From positions 1 to 64,000 of the forward strand of contig JBEKBI010000011.1 in assembly GCA_050015475.1 (NCBI GenBank): a stretch of 64,000 nucleotides of DNA, given 5' to 3'. The notes under the pieces were generated by a model that saw only the letters and a list, made by a program, of their open reading frames with translations, searched no databases and was not told where the DNA came from. Position numbers and translations under genes: made by a program. The first letter of the stretch is position 1, and every line of letters starts with the position of its first letter. The DNA is from Fen-455 sp050015475. Its GTDB lineage: Bacteria; Actinomycetota; Acidimicrobiia; Acidimicrobiales; Bog-793. Shown piece after piece: positions 51,444 through 63,959 of the stretch.

Positions 51444-54356
51444 GTGGCGCGCGACCTGCTTCTCGACGGCCACTCGCTCGCGTACCGGGCGTGGTTCGCC
51501 CTGAAGGACGCGCAGATGGCCACGGCTTCCGGGCAACAGACCCAGGCCGTGTTCGGCTTCGCCTCGATGCTGGCCAAGCTCCTCGAGGACCAGTCGCCGA
51601 CCGGGATGGCGGTGGCCTTCGACCGAGTCGAGCCGACGTTTCGTGACTCGCTCGCCGTCACCTACAAAGCCGGCCGGCCGGAGATGCCCGAGCCTCTCGC
51701 CGAACAGATCGGGCTCATTCGTCGCCTCGTCGAGACCATTGGCGTGCCGGCCGTCGACGCCGAGGGGTACGAGGCCGACGATGTGATCGCGACGCTTGCC
51801 ACTCGTTTGGCAGCCGCGGGGCACGAGGTCGTGATCGTCACCGGTGACCGGGATGCCTACCAGCTCGTGCACGACCCGCTCGTGAAGGTTCTCTACAACC
51901 TGCGGGGAGTTAGCGACTACATGCTGTACGACGAGGCGGGGATCGAGGATAAGACCGGCGTGCGCCCGGAGCTCTACCCGTTCCTGGCCGCGCTCAGGGG
52001 AGATCCCTCCGACAATCTTCCCGGGGTCGCCGGTGTGGGCGCGAAGATCGCCGCCAAACTGGTCAACGCCTACGGCGACGTGGACAATCTCTACGCCCAC
52101 CTCGATGAGCAAACACCGAAGCTGAAGGCCTCCCTCGCGCAATGCGAGGCGCAGGTGCGACTCAATCTGCGGATGATCCCACTCGTTCGCGACGTGCCGC
52201 TTCCGTACGGCGTGGACGACTTGAGTCTCGGCCGCTCCGATCGCGCCGAGATGAAGAGTCTGCTCGAGCTGCTCGAGATCCGAGGCCCGCGCGACCGGAT
52301 CGCCAAGCAACTCGATCGGCTCGAGCCGCTCGCCGGGCAGTCGACTGCCCGCCCACTGGAGCGTCCCGGGGCGGGGCCGGCGCCCGGCGCGGAGGGAGCC
52401 CCGAGGCCGATCCGCGTCGTCGTGCTGGACGAGCTCGACGATGCCCGGGAATGGCTCAGTTCACTCGCGGCCGCACCGGAGTCGGTCGCCCTTGAGCCGG
52501 TTTGGGCGGGAACGCCGGGCAGGTCTGCCATAGAGGGGCTGGGCTTCGCGGCGCTCGCAGGGACAGCCGCGAGCGATGGCGACGAGCAGGAACCTGACAG
52601 CCGGACCGGGGCCGGTGGTGCAGCACTAGTCGTGGGATGGCTCGACGGCGCCCTGGTGGGCGAGCCGGTCCTTGTCGAAGTTCTGGGCAGGATCCTCGGC
52701 TTGGCGGAGGGGGGTCGAAGGCGAGTGGTCGCTCATCGGGCGAAAGAGCTCATGCGTGCCCTCGAGCCCCAGGGAGTACGTTTCACGGGGCTCGATCTCG
52801 ACACGGCCGTCGCCGCCTACCTCCTCGACGCCCGCGAGGGCCAAGTCCCCCTCTCGGGGCTCGTCGACGCGGTACCGGGCGCCGGGTCCGCCGGGCGAGA
52901 GCCCTTTGGCGGGCCGGCATCAGAACAGCTCGGGTTCGACCTCTCCAGTGCCGACCCGCCAGGGGAAGCGACGGACGGATCATCGGAGCCCGACCGCGTC
53001 CCGCTCGGCGCCCTCAAAGCCGCCGAGCAGGTGGGAATGCTCGGTTGGATCGCGCCGCAGTTACGCAAGGCGCTCGAGGACACGGGCGCGATCCGGCTCT
53101 ACGAGGACGTGGAGCGCCCACTCATCAGAGTGCTCGCCAAGATGGAGCTGGCGGGCATAGCCGTCGACATCGAGAAGTTGCGGGCCATCGGCGAGGAGCT
53201 GAGGACCGAGTCGACGAGGCTGGAGGGCGAGGTGCACGAGCTCGCCGGCGAGGATTTCAACGTCAACTCGACCCCTCAGCTCCGGCACATTTTGTTCGAC
53301 AAGCTCGGGCTAGTCCCCCAGAAGCGCACGAAGACCGGATACTCGACCGATGCCCAGAGCCTGATACGCCTGCGCGACGCCCACCCGCTCGTCGACACGC
53401 TGCTCCGCTACCGGGAGGTGGAGAAGCTCCGCTCCACCTACGGAGAGGGGCTGCTGGCGGAGGTGGCGCCCGATGGGCGTATCCACGCCTCTTTCAACCA
53501 GACCGTGGCCCGCACCGGGCGCCTGTCGTCCGACCAACCGAACCTGCACAACATCCCCGTGCGCAGCGTCCTCGGGCGCCGCTTCCGCGAGGCGTTCGTG
53601 CCGTGCCCGGGCGCCGACCTGCTCGTGGCGGACTACGACCAGGTCGAGTTGCGCGTCATCGCCCACTTGTCCAACGACCCCGGTCTCGTCGAGGCGTTCC
53701 GCTCCGGCCTCGACATCCACAACACGACCGCGGCACGGGTCTTCGGCGTCGAGCCGGGAGACGTGACGCTCGCCATGCGCTCGAAGGCGAAGATGATCTC
53801 GTACGGACTCGCGTACGGGATGGAGGCCTACGGGCTATCGCAGCGGCTCGGAGTCGGCGTCGAAGAGGCTGCAGGGATCCTTTCCCAGTATTTCTCGGCT
53901 TTCCCGAACGTGAAGCAGTACATGGAGAGATCCGTGGCCGAGGCCCGCGCCCGCGGGTATACCGAGACCCTGCTCGGGCGCCGTCGTTACCTGCCCGAGC
54001 TCGACTCGGCCAACTTCCGCGTGCGCCAGGCCGCCGAGCGTCAGGCGATGAACGCGGGGATACAGGGCCTTGCGGCGGACATCTTCAAGGTTGCGCTCGT
54101 GAACCTCGACCGGGCGATCGACGAACGGGGGCTCTCGAGCCGGATAGTGCTCCAAGTCCACGACGAGATCCTTGTGGAGGCGGTCGCGGCCGAGCGGGAG
54201 GAGATTTGGTCGCTGACCGTCGACGCCATGGAGCACGCCTTCGAGCTGCGCGTGCCGCTCGTGGTGCACGTGGCCGCGGGCAAGAGCTGGGCGGCCGGCA
54301 AAGAGCCCGCAGCGGAAACGGGGGCTGACTTCGATGAGGACGACCCGCTCGAGTGA
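51444..54356 (+). CDS. polA: DNA polymerase I
   Basis: Repair and Okazaki-fragment polymerase, 970 residues. The 5'-nuclease domain (1-290) has LLLDGHSLAYRAWFAL and VVIVTGDRDAYQLV, DNLPGVAGVGAKIA. The middle domain (about 300-560) lacks the DEDD residues of an active 3'-5' exonuclease and is low-complexity, as in Taq and many actinobacteria. The polymerase part has motif A VADYDQVELRVIAHLS, O-helix RSKAKMISYGLAYGMEAYGLS and motif C VLQVHDEILVE. GTG 51444 is chosen because the ATG at 51435 lies within the probable -10 box and homologues start at this point. Confidence 0.96.
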   Translation: MARDLLLDGHSLAYRAWFALKDAQMATASGQQTQAVFGFASMLAKLLEDQSPTGMAVAFDRVEPTFRDSLAVTYKAGRPEMPEPLAEQIGLIRRLVETIGVPAVDAEGYEADDVIATLATRLAAAGHEVVIVTGDRDAYQLVHDPLVKVLYNLRGVSDYMLYDEAGIEDKTGVRPELYPFLAALRGDPSDNLPGVAGVGAKIAAKLVNAYGDVDNLYAHLDEQTPKLKASLAQCEAQVRLNLRMIPLVRDVPLPYGVDDLSLGRSDRAEMKSLLELLEIRGPRDRIAKQLDRLEPLAGQSTARPLERPGAGPAPGAEGAPRPIRVVVLDELDDAREWLSSLAAAPESVALEPVWAGTPGRSAIEGLGFAALAGTAASDGDEQEPDSRTGAGGAALVVGWLDGALVGEPVLVEVLGRILGLAEGGRRRVVAHRAKELMRALEPQGVRFTGLDLDTAVAAYLLDAREGQVPLSGLVDAVPGAGSAGREPFGGPASEQLGFDLSSADPPGEATDGSSEPDRVPLGALKAAEQVGMLGWIAPQLRKALEDTGAIRLYEDVERPLIRVLAKMELAGIAVDIEKLRAIGEELRTESTRLEGEVHELAGEDFNVNSTPQLRHILFDKLGLVPQKRTKTGYSTDAQSLIRLRDAHPLVDTLLRYREVEKLRSTYGEGLLAEVAPDGRIHASFNQTVARTGRLSSDQPNLHNIPVRSVLGRRFREAFVPCPGADLLVADYDQVELRVIAHLSNDPGLVEAFRSGLDIHNTTAARVFGVEPGDVTLAMRSKAKMISYGLAYGMEAYGLSQRLGVGVEEAAGILSQYFSAFPNVKQYMERSVAEARARGYTETLLGRRRYLPELDSANFRVRQAAERQAMNAGIQGLAADIFKVALVNLDRAIDERGLSSRIVLQVHDEILVEAVAAEREEIWSLTVDAMEHAFELRVPLVVHVAAGKSWAAGKEPAAETGADFDEDDPLE

Positions 54357-54540
54357 CATTGTGGGCTGGGGCGGGCCGACAGGTACGCTTGTGGCGCTGT
54401 AAGGACGACCGTGGTCAAGCCGCGGCTGGCTGCGCTTCGTAGCGCGAGATTTTCCCAGTCCTATTTCCGATATCCAACGGTGGTCTCAAACGGCCCGTCG
54501 TTGGCGCTGAACCGTCCGAAAAGAGAGCGACCTACTTCCC

Positions 54541-56091
54541 ATGTCCGATACGACCAGCACCCCCACTACAGAAGCCATTCCAGATGATGAGCGTTACGGC
54601 ACCTTCGACGCCGACGGGGTTTACATCCCGCGACAGATCGTCGAAGACGACCTCGGCGACATGTCCTTCGCAGACGCCATCGACAAGACGATCGTCGCCT
54701 TCGAGGACGGAGACGTCGTCACCGGCAAGGTGGTCAAGGTCGACAAGGACGAGGTCCTCCTGGACATCGGCTTCAAGTCTGAAGGTGTTATCCCGGCCCG
54801 CGAGCTCTCGATTCGCCACGACCTCGATCCGCACGACGTCGTCTCGGTCGGCGATGAGATCGAGGCCCTTGTGCTCCAGAAGGAGGACAAGGAAGGCCGG
54901 TTGATCCTGTCCAAGAAGCGTGCCCAGTACGAGCGGGCCTGGGGCACGATCGAGGGCGTCAAGGAGTCCGGCGGTGTCGTCAAGGGCCTTGTGATCGAAG
55001 TGGTCAAGGGTGGCCTGATCGTCGACATCGGCTTGCGCGGCTTCCTTCCCGCCTCGCTCGTCGAGCTGCGGCGGGTGCGCGATCTCCAGCCCTACATCGG
55101 AAAGACGCTCGAGGCCAAGATCATCGAGCTCGACAAGAACCGCAACAACGTCGTGCTCTCCCGGCGCGCATGGCTCGAGGAGACCCAGCGCGAGCAGCGG
55201 GGCGAGTTCCTCGTCAACTTGAAGCCGGGCGAGGTCCGAAAGGGCGTCGTGTCCTCGGTCGTGAACTTCGGCGCTTTCGTCGACCTCGGGGGCATGGACG
55301 GGCTCGTCCACGTCTCGGAGTTGTCCTGGAAGCACGTCGACCACCCCTCCTCGGTCGTCGCCGTCGGCGACGAGGTCACAGTCCAGGTTCTCGACGTCGA
55401 CCTCGACAAGGAGAGGATCAGCCTGTCCTTGAAGGCGACCCAGGTCGACCCCTGGCAGGAATTCGCCACCAACCACCGGATCGGGGAACTCGTCTACGGC
55501 CGGATCACCAAGCTCGTTCCCTTCGGCGCTTTCGTCCAGGTGGGCGACGGCATCGAGGGCCTCGTGCACATCTCGGAGATGGCTGCCCACCACGTCGACT
55601 TGCCCGAGCAGGTTGTGACGCCCGGCGAGGAGCTCTGGGTCAAGATCATCGACATCGATCTCCAGCGTCGTCGGATCAGCCTGTCGATCAAGCAGGCGGC
55701 AGAAGGCGGCGAGGTCGCGGAGGAGTATCGCGAGGCGTTCGGCGAGCACGCCTATGACGCAGAGGGCAACTACATCGGCTACGACTACTCGGCGACCGAC
55801 TTCACGCCCGAGACCGAGAGCCAGGCGGCATGGGCGGACCTGCTGGCCGCCAACGAGGCCGCAAGCGCGGCCGCAGCCGGGCTGGAGGCGGGTGGGGACG
55901 TCGCCAGCGAGCCTGCACAAGGCACCGAGGAGCCTCCAGCGGCCCGAGAGGCCGAGCCCGCGGATGTGATCGCGCCCGAGCCTGCAGCCGAGGCCGAGCC
56001 GGTCGCGACAGACGCAACCGAGCCGGCGACGGAGCCTGCCGCGGAGCCTGAAGTCGGTTCGGCCCCGTCCGACGAGGCGTCCACGGAGTAG
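54541..56091 (+). CDS. rpsA: 30S ribosomal protein S1
   Basis: 516 residues; binds mRNA to the 30S subunit. Four S1 OB-fold repeats, beginning at GDVVTGKVVKVDKDEVLLDIG, GGVVKGLVIEVVKGGLIVDIG, GEVRKGVVSSVVNFGAFVDLG and GELVYGRITKLVPFGAFVQVG, and a long acidic Ala/Glu/Pro-rich tail (about 400-516). High-GC S1 proteins with four repeats are typical. The ~180-base leader upstream shows no clear ribosome site immediately before the ATG. The polA-rpsA-coaE order is shared with mycobacteria. Confidence 0.97.
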   Translation: MSDTTSTPTTEAIPDDERYGTFDADGVYIPRQIVEDDLGDMSFADAIDKTIVAFEDGDVVTGKVVKVDKDEVLLDIGFKSEGVIPARELSIRHDLDPHDVVSVGDEIEALVLQKEDKEGRLILSKKRAQYERAWGTIEGVKESGGVVKGLVIEVVKGGLIVDIGLRGFLPASLVELRRVRDLQPYIGKTLEAKIIELDKNRNNVVLSRRAWLEETQREQRGEFLVNLKPGEVRKGVVSSVVNFGAFVDLGGMDGLVHVSELSWKHVDHPSSVVAVGDEVTVQVLDVDLDKERISLSLKATQVDPWQEFATNHRIGELVYGRITKLVPFGAFVQVGDGIEGLVHISEMAAHHVDLPEQVVTPGEELWVKIIDIDLQRRRISLSIKQAAEGGEVAEEYREAFGEHAYDAEGNYIGYDYSATDFTPETESQAAWADLLAANEAASAAAAGLEAGGDVASEPAQGTEEPPAAREAEPADVIAPEPAAEAEPVATDATEPATEPAAEPEVGSAPSDEASTE

Positions 56092-56289
56092 GAAAGTCCC
56101 GGCCCCGACGGCTGTGGCCAGCTTTCCGGGTCGGCCGGTTTCAGCGGTGAGCCGCCCGCCGGACATCACTGTCGCCTGTCAGACCGGTTCCAGCCGGCGG
56201 CCGGCGACACCCGAGCGAACCCCCTCCCCAGGCGCGGGCCGAGGCCGGAGCCGCGAGCCTGGCCGCGCCGGCTCGAACGGGCATCTGCG

Positions 56290-57456
56290 GTGAACAGCGC
56301 CGAGGTGAGTGAAGAAGCGACGAGGCCGCATCCCGGTGTCGAGCGGTGGAGGACCATGGCGCCTGCGCTGCGGGCGGCCGCCCTCCCCTTCGTTGCCTCG
56401 CGAGCAATGGCCCTTGTCGGGGTCATCATCGCTCGTTTGGTCACGAGCGGGCTCCATCTCGGCTCCGCGGCCCGCTCGGCGAGCCATTCAGGCTTGCTCG
56501 GCTGGGACGCCACTTGGTACGAGAGGATCGCCGCGCAGGGTTATTCGAGCCTTCCCCGGAGCGCTCTGCGATTCTTTCCGCTGCTACCGGTGCTGGCGAG
56601 GTCGCTCAGGGCCGTGCCCGGGATGACGGTCGGGATGTCCGTGCTCGTAGTGGCCAACGTGGCTTGTTTCGGGGCGTTCGCGGCCCTTTATCACCTCGTC
56701 AAGATCGAGCTCGGCGACGAGGCGTGCGCCCGCCGAGCCGTCTGGCTGCTCGCGATCGCGCCCCCGGCGTTCGTCCTCGTCATGGGCTACGCGGAGTCGT
56801 TGCTCATCATGGCGTCGGTGCTGACGTTCCTCGGGCTCAGGCAGCGCCACTACGGGCTCGCGATCTGCGCCGGTTTCCTGGCCGGGCTCTCGCGGCCCGT
56901 AGGGATGCTGCTCGCGATCCCTGCCCTGGTCGAGCTCATCAAGGATTGGCGGTCCTCCTCGGGCCGGGAGCGCACCTTCGGGATCGGGGCCGTATTGGCA
57001 GCCCCTGCCGGGGCGGCGGCCTATCTCGGCTGGGCCGAAGAGATAGTCGGGAGCTTCCTCGCCCCGTTGCGGGAGCAGCTCTCAGTGACGCATCGGGGCG
57101 TCATCAGCGATCCGTTCCTGACCATCGGCCGCGATTTGCGAGACTTGGCGCACGCCAGCCATTTCGGCACGACCGAGCACGCCTTCTGGGCGATCTTGCT
57201 GGTGGCACTCGCCGTCGTCATCTTCAGGAAGCTGCCGGCTGCCTACGGGTGGTATGCGGCCTCGGTGCTCGTCGTGGTGCTCACGGCTTCAAACTTCGAC
57301 TCCTTGGAACGTTTCGGCTTGGGCTGCTTCCCCTTCGTGGTGGCGGCCGCCATGCTCACGAGGAGCCGGAGGACCTACTGGATCGTGGCCGGCCTCTCGG
57401 CCTCGCTGTTCATGACTTACGCGATACTCGCCTTCATCGGCGTGTATGTGCCGTGA
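56290..57456 (+). CDS. PIG-V-like polytopic membrane protein (putative mannosyltransferase)
   Basis: 388 residues with about ten membrane helices (MALVGVIIARLVTSGL, VLVVANVACFGAFAALYHLV, AVWLLAIAPPAFVLVMGYAESL, and others). The first loop GLLGWDATWYERIAAQGYSSLPRS and GYAESLLIM fit the PIG-V/GPI-mannosyltransferase-2-like family of GT-C enzymes, where an acidic residue in the first loop is catalytic (here GWDATWY). Such enzymes use polyprenyl-phosphate sugars at the membrane. Start GTG 56290 has no strong ribosome site. The neighbours rpsA and coaE are unrelated. Confidence 0.8.
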   Translation: MNSAEVSEEATRPHPGVERWRTMAPALRAAALPFVASRAMALVGVIIARLVTSGLHLGSAARSASHSGLLGWDATWYERIAAQGYSSLPRSALRFFPLLPVLARSLRAVPGMTVGMSVLVVANVACFGAFAALYHLVKIELGDEACARRAVWLLAIAPPAFVLVMGYAESLLIMASVLTFLGLRQRHYGLAICAGFLAGLSRPVGMLLAIPALVELIKDWRSSSGRERTFGIGAVLAAPAGAAAYLGWAEEIVGSFLAPLREQLSVTHRGVISDPFLTIGRDLRDLAHASHFGTTEHAFWAILLVALAVVIFRKLPAAYGWYAASVLVVVLTASNFDSLERFGLGCFPFVVAAAMLTRSRRTYWIVAGLSASLFMTYAILAFIGVYVP

Positions 57457-57554
57457 AACCGGTGCTTTCGGAGTGGTTAGCGTGAGACGCAGGTCATGGC
57501 CGGGTGATCGGCGCCGGGCAGCGTGCAGTTTTCGCGCGAGTTGACGGAGGGCGC

Positions 57555-58202
57555 GTGATCGTAGTCGGTTTGACAGGGGGAATCGGCTCGGGCAAGTCGG
57601 CCGTCGCGGCGCGCTTGGCGGCACGGGGCGCGGTCGTCATCGATGCCGACGACGTCGCGCACGAGGTCGTGCAGCCCGGTCGACGAGGGTTCACCAAGGT
57701 CGTTGAGCGCTTCGGCCCGGCGGTGGTGGCGCCGGACGGGGAAATCGACCGCGCCCAGTTGGCCGCGATCGTGTTCAACGATCGCGAGGCCCTTTCTGAT
57801 CTCGAGGCGATCGTCCATCCTGCGGTGTGGGCAGAGATCACTGCCAGGCTTGCGTCGTTGTGGGGCGGTGACGACATCGTCGTTTTGGACATCCCGCTCC
57901 TGGTCGAAAGCGGCGGTCGGGACCGTTACGGTCTTCAGGCCGTGATCGTGGTCGACACGCCGGTTGGCCTCGCAGTTGAGCGGCTCGTGCAGGAGCGGAG
58001 GATGGACCGTTCCGCGGCCGAGGCCAGGATTGCCCGCCAGGCCAGCAGAGAGGAACGGCTTGCCCAGGCGGACTTCGTGATCTCGAACGTGGGCACGCCC
58101 GATGATCTCGATGCAAGCGTCGCGGCCGCCTGGGAGTGGATGAAGGCCTTGCAGGCCCTTGGCACCGGCGGCAGGGGAGCGGGGACAGGTAGTCCTCGCT
58201 GA
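57555..58202 (+). CDS. coaE: dephospho-CoA kinase
   Basis: Last step of coenzyme A synthesis. 215 residues with P-loop GLTGGIGSGKSAVAARL, DADDVAHEVVQPGRRG, the lid with QERRMDRSAAEARIARQAS and VISNVGTPDDLDASV. GTG 57555 has GGAGGG shortly upstream; the in-frame start 17 codons earlier is less likely. uvrB begins soon after the stop with its own promoter. Confidence 0.96.
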   Translation: MIVVGLTGGIGSGKSAVAARLAARGAVVIDADDVAHEVVQPGRRGFTKVVERFGPAVVAPDGEIDRAQLAAIVFNDREALSDLEAIVHPAVWAEITARLASLWGGDDIVVLDIPLLVESGGRDRYGLQAVIVVDTPVGLAVERLVQERRMDRSAAEARIARQASREERLAQADFVISNVGTPDDLDASVAAAWEWMKALQALGTGGRGAGTGSPR

Positions 58203-58231
58203 CTGTGGCCCTGCGGCGCGCAGGCGGTCGG

Positions 58232-58237
58232 TACCAT
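58232..58237 (+). promoter_or_regulatory. uvrB -10 box, probable leaderless promoter
   Basis: TACCAT, 6 nt, then GTG 58244; no ribosome site. Confidence 0.5.
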
Positions 58238-58243
58238 GCCGAA

Positions 58244-60337
58244 GTGCCTGAATTCCGCGTAGTCGCCGACTTCGAGCCCGCCGGCGATCAGCCGGTGGCG
58301 ATCGAGGCGCTGGTCCGCGGGATAAATGGGGGCGACCGCTTCCAGACCCTGCTCGGTATCACGGGGAGCGGAAAGAGCGCGACCATCGCCTGGACCATCG
58401 AGCAGATCCGGCGCCCGACGCTCGTTCTCGCCCCCAACAAGTCGCTCGCGGCCCAGCTGGCGGGGGAGTTGAGGGGTTTCTTCCCTGACAACCGCGTCGA
58501 GTACTTCGTCTCCTACTACGACTACTACCAGCCCGAGGCCTACCTTCCCGCCTCAGACACCTACATCGAGAAGGACTCGTCCATCAACGACGAGATCGAC
58601 CGGCTCAGGCACTCGACGACAGCGAGCCTGCTCACGCGACGCGACGTCGTCGTCGTGGCGTCCGTCTCGTGCATCTACGGTCTCGGGTCCCCCGAGGAGT
58701 ATCGGGACCAAATCCTCATGCTGTCGGCGGGCGAGACGCACGAGCAGCATTCGGTGCTCACACGCCTGGTGGACATGCACTACGAGCGCAACGACGCCAA
58801 CTTGGTGCGGGGGAATTTCCGCGTCCGGGGAGACACGATCGAGGTGCACCCCGCCTACGACGAGTACGCGGTTCGGATCGAGCTCTACGGCGACGAGGTC
58901 GAGCGTTTGAGCAGGTTCGACGCCCTCACTGGCGAGGTGTTGGGCGATCTCGAGCAGCTGATCATCTTCCCGGCCACGCACTACGTGGCCGGTGACGAAC
59001 GCACGCGCCGCGCCATCGCCTCGATCGAGGTCGAGCTCGGCGAGCGCCTCAGCGAGCTCGACCAGGCCGGGAAGCTGCTCGAGTCCCAGCGCCTGCGCAT
59101 GCGGACCGAGCACGATCTCGAGATGCTCGCCGAGCTCGGCAGCTGCAGCGGCGTGGAGAACTACAGCCGACACCTGGACGGCCGTGAGCCCGGACAGCCG
59201 CCGTTCACTCTGCTCGACTACTTCCCTGAGGACTGGCTGCTAGTCGTCGACGAGAGTCACGTAACTGTGCCCCAGCTTCACGGCCAGTTCGCCGGTGACC
59301 GCTCACGCAAGGAAATCCTCGTCGAGCACGGGTTCAGGCTCCCCTCGGCGCTCGACAACCGACCGCTCCGCTTCGAGGAGCTCGAGGCCCGCATCAACCA
59401 GTGCGTGTTCATGTCGGCGACGCCGTCCGACTACGAGATCTCGGTGTCGAGCCAGGTCGTCGAGCAGATCGTGCGCCCCACCGGCCTCGTCGACCCAGAG
59501 GTGGTCCTAAAGCCGACGAAGGGCCAGATCGACGACCTGATCGCCGAGATCGAGACCACGACCAGGCGCGGGGAACGGGTGCTGGTGACGACTCTCACCA
59601 AGAAGATGGCCGAGGATCTCGCCGACTACCTGCTCGAGACGGGCCTCAAGGTCCGCTATCTGCACTCGAACATCGACACCATCGAGCGGATCGAGATCGT
59701 AAGGGACCTGCGCCTAGGCGAGTTCGACGTGCTCGTTGGCATCAACCTGTTGCGTGAGGGACTCGACCTGCCCGAGGTGGCGCTCGTCGCCATCCTCGAC
59801 GCCGACAAGGAGGGCTTCCTCCGCTCCAAGACTTCGCTCATCCAGACCATGGGACGCGCGGCGAGAAACGTCTCGGGCCGGGTCATCTTGTATGCGGACG
59901 TGATCACCGACTCGATGAGGGGGGCGATCGCCGAGACCCAGCGGCGTCGCATCGTGCAGGAGGAATACAACAAGGAGCACGGGATCGACCCGCAAACGAT
60001 CCGCAAGGCCGTGACCGACCTCGTGGCCCAGTTCCGCAGCGCCTCGGGAGCGGGCGGCGATGGCTTCGGGGCCGGCGCGCCGCTGCCGAGCCGCGTTGGC
60101 TCCGATCGCTCGCGCCGTGCGGGGCAAAGGGCGGTGCAGCGGGCCGCGGACCTGTTGGACGTGCCCTTCAGCGGGAGGGTCGGGAACGGAGAGCTGCCCG
60201 CGGACGAGCTCGGTCGGCTGATCGCGACCCTCGAGCGTGAGATGGAGGCAGCCGCTGCCGAACTCCGATTCGAGTACGCGGCCCGATTGAGAGACGAGAT
60301 CCGCTCGCTTCGTCGCGAGCTGAGGGAGGTCGGGTGA
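58244..60337 (+). CDS. uvrB: excinuclease ABC subunit B
   Basis: Damage-verifying helicase of nucleotide excision repair, 697 residues. Walker A GITGSGKS at 38-45 (Ser for Thr, normal in actinobacteria), the beta-hairpin YYDYYQPEAYLP, VASVSCIYGLG, Walker B VVDESH, helicase motifs TLTKKMAEDLADYL and INLLREGLDLPEVALVAILDADKEGFLRS, QTMGRAARN and a C-terminal UVR domain (LEREMEAAAAELRFEYAARLRDEI) contacting UvrC. GTG 58244 is preferred to GTG 58205 by the promoter. uvrA follows 81 bases later. Confidence 0.97.
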   Translation: MPEFRVVADFEPAGDQPVAIEALVRGINGGDRFQTLLGITGSGKSATIAWTIEQIRRPTLVLAPNKSLAAQLAGELRGFFPDNRVEYFVSYYDYYQPEAYLPASDTYIEKDSSINDEIDRLRHSTTASLLTRRDVVVVASVSCIYGLGSPEEYRDQILMLSAGETHEQHSVLTRLVDMHYERNDANLVRGNFRVRGDTIEVHPAYDEYAVRIELYGDEVERLSRFDALTGEVLGDLEQLIIFPATHYVAGDERTRRAIASIEVELGERLSELDQAGKLLESQRLRMRTEHDLEMLAELGSCSGVENYSRHLDGREPGQPPFTLLDYFPEDWLLVVDESHVTVPQLHGQFAGDRSRKEILVEHGFRLPSALDNRPLRFEELEARINQCVFMSATPSDYEISVSSQVVEQIVRPTGLVDPEVVLKPTKGQIDDLIAEIETTTRRGERVLVTTLTKKMAEDLADYLLETGLKVRYLHSNIDTIERIEIVRDLRLGEFDVLVGINLLREGLDLPEVALVAILDADKEGFLRSKTSLIQTMGRAARNVSGRVILYADVITDSMRGAIAETQRRRIVQEEYNKEHGIDPQTIRKAVTDLVAQFRSASGAGGDGFGAGAPLPSRVGSDRSRRAGQRAVQRAADLLDVPFSGRVGNGELPADELGRLIATLEREMEAAAAELRFEYAARLRDEIRSLRRELREVG

Positions 60338-60406
60338 GCTTCGAGCCGAAGCTCTCGCGTCGCGCTTGCAGTGCCGGACGCCGGGCAGCATGCCCCGGCA
60401 GCTCGG

Positions 60407-60412
60407 TAGTCT
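60407..60412 (+). promoter_or_regulatory. uvrA -10 box, probable leaderless promoter
   Basis: TAGTCT, 6 nt, then GTG 60419; no ribosome site. Confidence 0.5.
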
Positions 60413-60418
60413 TCGCAC

Positions 60419-63349
<2,931 letters not shown>

Positions 63350-63412
63350 GGACGTGGCCGACCGGCGGGGCTAAGCACAGCAGTCGAGTCGAGCGCGACG
63401 GGGGGGTTAGGT

Positions 63413-63895
63413 GTGACCGGGGATACTGAGAATCAGGCAGAAGACGGGCGCAAGCAGGAGGCGGTCGCGGCCTTCAACCGGGCCTGGGAGCTGATCGAGG
63501 CGACCGGTCGCACAGGGGAGGACGACGCCGAGATGCTCGCGGCGGCCTTCGCGTCGCGTTGCCTCTGGGACCTTGTCGGCGGTGACGAGCCCTGTGCCAT
63601 AGGCGACTGGCAGATCGCGCACGTGGCGAGCCTCCTCGGATACGCGGATCTGTCCCTATCGCGGGCCAACAGCGCCCTCCAGCTCGTCGTGGCCGACGGT
63701 TGGACGGACTGGCGCCTCGCCTCGTGCTACGAGGGGATGGCTCGGGCCGAAGCCGCCGCCGGCAACCGGGCGGAGCGCGACCGCTTCGCCGCTCTCGCCC
63801 GCGAGGTACTCGCCGGCCTCGACGACGAGGAGGATCGGGAGCTGATCGCGTCGCAACTGGCGAGCATCCCCGGCCTCGAGCCGCCTGCGTCCTGA
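63413..63895 (+). CDS. hypothetical helical protein
   Basis: 160 residues, predicted helical, with tetratricopeptide-like segments (EAVAAFNRAWELIEATGRT, ADLSLSRANSALQLVVADG, WRLASCYEGMARAEAAAGN); no named domain is certain. GTG start 64 bases after uvrA, probably in the same transcript or just after it. A poly-G stretch lies close to the start and may serve as ribosome site. Confidence 0.7.
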   Translation: MTGDTENQAEDGRKQEAVAAFNRAWELIEATGRTGEDDAEMLAAAFASRCLWDLVGGDEPCAIGDWQIAHVASLLGYADLSLSRANSALQLVVADGWTDWRLASCYEGMARAEAAAGNRAERDRFAALAREVLAGLDDEEDRELIASQLASIPGLEPPAS

Positions 63896-63931
63896 GCCGA
63901 CGGTCCGGGGCGGGTGCGCCTGTAGACGGTG

Positions 63932-63950
63932 CGGGACGAATGGTGTCCCG
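63932..63950. terminator. weak hairpin between convergent genes
   Basis: CGGGAC pairs with GTCCCG around a 7-nt loop, between the stop at 63895 and a probable minus-strand stop at 63960. No T-run; low confidence. Confidence 0.3.
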
Positions 63951-63959
63951 GCTGGCTTG

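Noticed and set aside
50457..52310. Very long open frame antisense to the coiled-coil, pdtaR and polA genes
   Set aside because: High-GC DNA leaves antisense frames open; the product is His/Arg/Leu-rich with no domain, and the plus-strand genes are certain.
52340..53150. PolA without 3'-5' exonuclease residues
   Set aside because: Loss of this activity is common in actinobacterial and thermophile Pol I.
54532..56169. 545-residue minus-strand frame opposite rpsA
   Set aside because: Mirror of the repeated S1 codons; the apparent repeats are antisense images of the S1 domains.
58357..58378. UvrB Walker A with Ser in place of Thr (GITGSGKS)
   Set aside because: GKS is the usual form in actinobacterial UvrB, so it is not unusual.
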